Of a DNA stretch of 64,000 nucleotides, positions 61,278-64,000 are shown piece after piece. Position 1 is the first letter of the stretch. Each line of letters starts with the position of its first letter. The stretch is from Hespellia sp. Lineage in GTDB: Bacteria; Bacillota; Clostridia; Lachnospirales; Lachnospiraceae. The notes beneath the pieces were generated by a model. The model was not told the DNA's origin. It did not search any database and worked only from the letters and a program-made list of their open reading frames with translations. Location of the stretch: assembly GCA_028693555.1 (NCBI GenBank), contig JAQUVD010000012.1, forward strand, positions 1 through 64,000, in the 5' to 3' direction. The translations under genes were made by a program, and so were the position numbers.

Positions 61278-62549
61278 ATGAAGAAGAGGACAATAAAAAG
61301 ACAAGTATGTATTGTGATGGCGTTCTTATTAATGCTTAGTATGTCTGCATGTGGGACGAAGACCGTAGATCCTGTGGAGATTACAATCATTCATGGGTGG
61401 GGAAGCACGGAGACAGACCATGTCAGAATGCGAAGTATCTATTCAGATTTTGAGAAAGAGAATCCAGATGTTAAGATTCATCTGGTGTCGATGCCGACAA
61501 CGGATGAGGTCGTGTCAAAAGTAGAAGATATGCTAACGGTCGGAGAAGTACCGGATGTTGTATTTACGGCGGGAGTCGGACAGAAGTCCATCTATGAGTT
61601 TATGGTAGAACAGGATCTTGCGGTTGATTTCATGCCATATATGGAGGCAGATGAGGCTTTTATGGACAACGTTGCACCAGGCAATATCAACTATTGGGAG
61701 ACGGAGGATGGGAAACTGTATACGATTTCGGATGTTCTTCTTTTGTGCGGCGGCTACTGGTATAACGAAGATATTTTTCGAGCTGCGGGTATCACCCAAA
61801 TTCCTGCGACCTGGGATGAATTCTATGATGCATATACGAAGATTGCGAGCTGGGCGCAGGCACAAGGAAATGAAATTGAGGTTATGAGAATTCTGGACGA
61901 GGGATGCCTGTATCTGATGGATCAGATGCTTGCCGGAATGGATGGGAAGACAGCAGAGAGTATTTCAAATAACCGGATGGAGATCCATGCAGACGAATTT
62001 ACGCAATGTCTGAGCAGTCTTCAGGAGATTTACGATCATTCTTCCGGTGAAGCAATGGACTACAGCTACAGAGATGCAACCAGTCTGTTCAACGAAGGCA
62101 AGACTGCAATGTACATTAATGGTGTCTGGGGTGCATCGATGATTTCCGATGATTTAAATGTAAAGTATGCGACATTTCCAACTTATGACGGGGCAAGTAT
62201 GTCCAGTGCGTCGGCTTGTCTGGGGTATGTTGTAGGAAATTCCAAAGAGGAAGAAAAGGTCGATGCAAGTATCCGGTTCGTGAAGTACATGATGAGCAAA
62301 GAGGTACAGGAGAGAATCCTGATTGAGACGGAACAGGTACCGGCAAACCCTAATATTTCCGTGGAGGATTACAGGCTGTCCATGCCGAGGTTCTATCAGG
62401 CAGTCAGCACGGTTCAGTCCGCAGAGAAACAGATTGAAACACCTGAAAATCTATGGGATGGAGAAAAGAGCCAGATTTTCAAGAATCATATCATGGAAGT
62501 ATTGACCGGAAAGATGAAATCGGAAGACTTTGTAAAACTCCTCCAATAG
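61278..62549 (+). CDS. Family 1 extracellular solute-binding lipoprotein in sensor operon
   Basis: A 423-residue lipoprotein (CUT1-type maltose/oligosaccharide-binding fold). Lipobox MSAC with C25, then VEITIIHGWGSTETDHVRM, GGYWYNEDIF and GKTAMYINGVWGASMI, the family's ligand-binding core. It lies 35 bp after the response regulator in the same direction, so it belongs to the sensor operon rather than a transporter operon. It resembles the next protein at 62738 in layout. Either a sensing partner or an alternative binding protein. Confidence 0.88.
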   Translation: MKKRTIKRQVCIVMAFLLMLSMSACGTKTVDPVEITIIHGWGSTETDHVRMRSIYSDFEKENPDVKIHLVSMPTTDEVVSKVEDMLTVGEVPDVVFTAGVGQKSIYEFMVEQDLAVDFMPYMEADEAFMDNVAPGNINYWETEDGKLYTISDVLLLCGGYWYNEDIFRAAGITQIPATWDEFYDAYTKIASWAQAQGNEIEVMRILDEGCLYLMDQMLAGMDGKTAESISNNRMEIHADEFTQCLSSLQEIYDHSSGEAMDYSYRDATSLFNEGKTAMYINGVWGASMISDDLNVKYATFPTYDGASMSSASACLGYVVGNSKEEEKVDASIRFVKYMMSKEVQERILIETEQVPANPNISVEDYRLSMPRFYQAVSTVQSAEKQIETPENLWDGEKSQIFKNHIMEVLTGKMKSEDFVKLLQ

Positions 62550-62559
62550 GCAAGGTAAA

Positions 62560-62621
62560 GATAATCCAAGGAAATGGCAAGATAATCCAAACTCCCGAAA
62601 AATGTTGTCAATAAAATCCAA
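62560..62621 (+). promoter_or_regulatory. Helically phased direct repeats, candidate YesN sites
   Basis: GATAATCCAA at 62560-62569 and 62581-62590 (21 bp apart), plus AATCCAA at 62615-62621, 31 bp further. They lie directly upstream of a promoter, as expected for an AraC-type activator. Confidence 0.65.
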
Positions 62622-62641
62622 GCGCTAGTCAATATGCTTCA

Positions 62642-62670
62642 TTGAATTGCACAATAAAAACTGATATTTT
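62642..62670 (+). promoter_or_regulatory. Promoter for the last binding protein
   Basis: TTGAAT (62642-62647), 17-bp spacer, TATTTT (62665-62670). The weak -10 fits activator dependence. Confidence 0.65.
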
Positions 62671-62737
62671 ATAGGTAAGTTATAAAAAGTGCACAAAGCA
62701 CAGAGAAAATATCGAATGTATCAAGGGAGGAAGAAAG

Positions 62738-64000
62738 ATGAAGAAAAAAATTGTCAGTGTATTACTTGTGACAGCCATGTGTGTGGGCCTTGTAGCGGGA
62801 TGTGGATCGAAAGGCTCAGGAAGCGGATCAGACAGTGCAAAAAGTGGGGATAATGTCTTAGAATTCTATCATGGATATTATCAGGACGAGAGTGAATGGG
62901 CGGCTGCTCAGGTCATGCGGGACATCTATGATGACTTTGCTGCGCAGCATGCGGATGGGGAGGTTACATTTAAACCAATCGCGGTAGAGAATCGAGATGA
63001 AATTATTAGCACGAAGACTGCAGGCGGAAGCTTCCCGGACTTAGTGGACTGCGGAACGGCACTTTCACAGGCAGCAGTCGCACAGGGACTTGTATACGAC
63101 CTTAAGCCATATATCGATGAAAACAATCTGCAGGATGCGGTGGGTATCAACTATACACAGAATGACGTGGACGGACATATCTATACGGTACATGATCAGT
63201 TGGAAAGCCGTGGATTCTGGTATAACGAAGCAGTGTTGAAAGCGGCAGGAGCGGCGACTCCGGATCAGTGGACAACCTGGGATGATTTTGCGGCAGCAAT
63301 GGATAAGGTAAGAGCCTCTGGTAATGGAGAATACGGTTATGCTGCAGGACAGGGATCGATGTATATTATGAATGCAATGCTCGGCGCAACGGATGAAGGA
63401 AAAGCGCTTCTCGATGGTGAACTGACAGAAGACAAGATCAATTCGGATGCATTAGCAGAAGCATTTAAATCAGTTGCGGCTTATGATCAGGCAAATGGAT
63501 CAGACCATACGACAGATGATGTTGGAAATCTGATGGATGATTTTAATAAGAACGGAAAAGCAGCAGTTTTATTTAATGGTGTATGGAATGCAAGCGGAAT
63601 CTCAGAGGATTTAACAGGTGATATCAAACCGGCCATATTCCCAGGCAGCGTATCTGTATCATCAGCAGGTGCTGGTTTAGCAATTGCAGCAGGAATGAGC
63701 GATGCAAAGACGGAGCTGGCGCTTGAGTTTGTAAAATATATGACAAGTGAAGAGGTGCAGGCTAAGATTTTCTCGGGAGTACAGGCCAACCCATGTAATA
63801 CAACATTAGATTTAAATGCACTCGCATCAGAGAGTGGAGATGCAAATGCAGTGACTCTTGCAACCGCATGCTCACAGGTAAATGAAGCGGAAAATGTTGT
63901 TCCTGATATTACATATGTATGGGGCGATGATGTGAAAGGCGCGATGATTAATGCACTGATGGAATGTGCAGTATCCGGAACGGATATTGATGCAAGATAT
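62738..64000 (+). CDS. Family 1 extracellular solute-binding lipoprotein (partial, runs off window)
   Basis: At least 421 residues, open at the window end. Start ATG 62738 follows GGGAGG. Signal peptide with lipobox VAGC (C22), then a glycine/serine linker and a CUT1 binding fold: NVLEFYHGYYQDESEWAAAQ, GSFPDLVDCGTAL, SRGFWYNEAVL, GKAAVLFNGVWNASGI and LALEFVKYMTSEEVQ. It probably delivers an oligosaccharide to permeases encoded beyond the window and is the likely target of the YesN regulator at 60478. Confidence 0.92.
   Translation, partial: MKKKIVSVLLVTAMCVGLVAGCGSKGSGSGSDSAKSGDNVLEFYHGYYQDESEWAAAQVMRDIYDDFAAQHADGEVTFKPIAVENRDEIISTKTAGGSFPDLVDCGTALSQAAVAQGLVYDLKPYIDENNLQDAVGINYTQNDVDGHIYTVHDQLESRGFWYNEAVLKAAGAATPDQWTTWDDFAAAMDKVRASGNGEYGYAAGQGSMYIMNAMLGATDEGKALLDGELTEDKINSDALAEAFKSVAAYDQANGSDHTTDDVGNLMDDFNKNGKAAVLFNGVWNASGISEDLTGDIKPAIFPGSVSVSSAGAGLAIAAGMSDAKTELALEFVKYMTSEEVQAKIFSGVQANPCNTTLDLNALASESGDANAVTLATACSQVNEAENVVPDITYVWGDDVKGAMINALMECAVSGTDIDARY

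Noticed and set aside
1-64000. rRNA, tRNA, phage genes, CcpA cre sites
   Set aside because: Scanned by eye on both strands; no convincing example. Absence of cre sites is weak evidence because degenerate sites are easy to miss.

Overview
The window looks like a chromosomal stretch from a Gram-positive anaerobe of the Clostridia, most likely a Lachnospiraceae gut commensal. This is inferred from gene content and style: moderate GC, strong AGGAGG ribosome sites, split transketolase genes, GPH sugar symporters, many lipoprotein sugar-binding proteins, and LytS/YesN two-component systems. The species cannot be named from sequence alone.

Layout. 1-3.1 kb: start of a putative transposase, an RCC1-repeat remnant, a long palindromic element, then map and a DUF1015 gene on the minus strand. 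3.1-10.8 kb: housekeeping and central metabolism (pfkA, dnaX, ybaB, recR, a LacI regulator, transaldolase, split transketolase). 10.8-12.0 kb: a Phd/RelE-type toxin-antitoxin pair and debris of an Rpn-type gene. 12.0-17.7 kb: an unassigned catabolic cluster (two metallo-beta-lactamase-fold hydrolases, a GPH transporter, a ChbG/YdjC-like deacetylase, a ROK regulator). 17.9-18.9 kb: an intact Rpn/PD-(D/E)XK nuclease-like gene. 19-24.8 kb: a ROK-controlled cluster (dehydrogenase, FGGY kinase, GPH transporter, HAD phosphatase). 24.8-39.4 kb: an arabinose module (AraC regulator, araA, FGGY kinase, araD), a YesN/LytS pair and a galactofuranose/pentose-type ABC transporter. 39.4-54.0 kb: a xylose-like module (AraC regulator, DUF4867, fucose-isomerase-fold isomerase, xylulokinase, XylFII-LytS-YesN sensing system, a further binding protein, ABC transporter). 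54.2-57.3 kb: accessory genes (AlbA_2/Schlafen regulator, NYN-LOTUS protein, HD protein). 57.4-64 kb: a third LytS/YesN system with an orphan binding protein and two family-1 binding proteins, the last running off the window.

The genes fit together as a pentose locus. Arabinose- and xylose-type sugars are sensed outside the cell, imported by ABC transporters or GPH symporters, isomerised, phosphorylated and epimerised to xylulose 5-phosphate, then passed through transketolase and transaldolase to glycolysis (pfkA). 

The most unusual features are non-coding. Two long palindromic elements sit between converging genes, share outer arms and an asymmetric internal loop, but have unrelated cores (about 606-870 and 57258-57385). 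A 122-nt multi-hairpin repeat follows two pentose genes (8865-8986, 29918-30040). There are also several well-formed candidate operators: a 17-bp ROK pair, a helically phased ACTTSAAGT array, and in-phase repeats before a YesN-controlled promoter.
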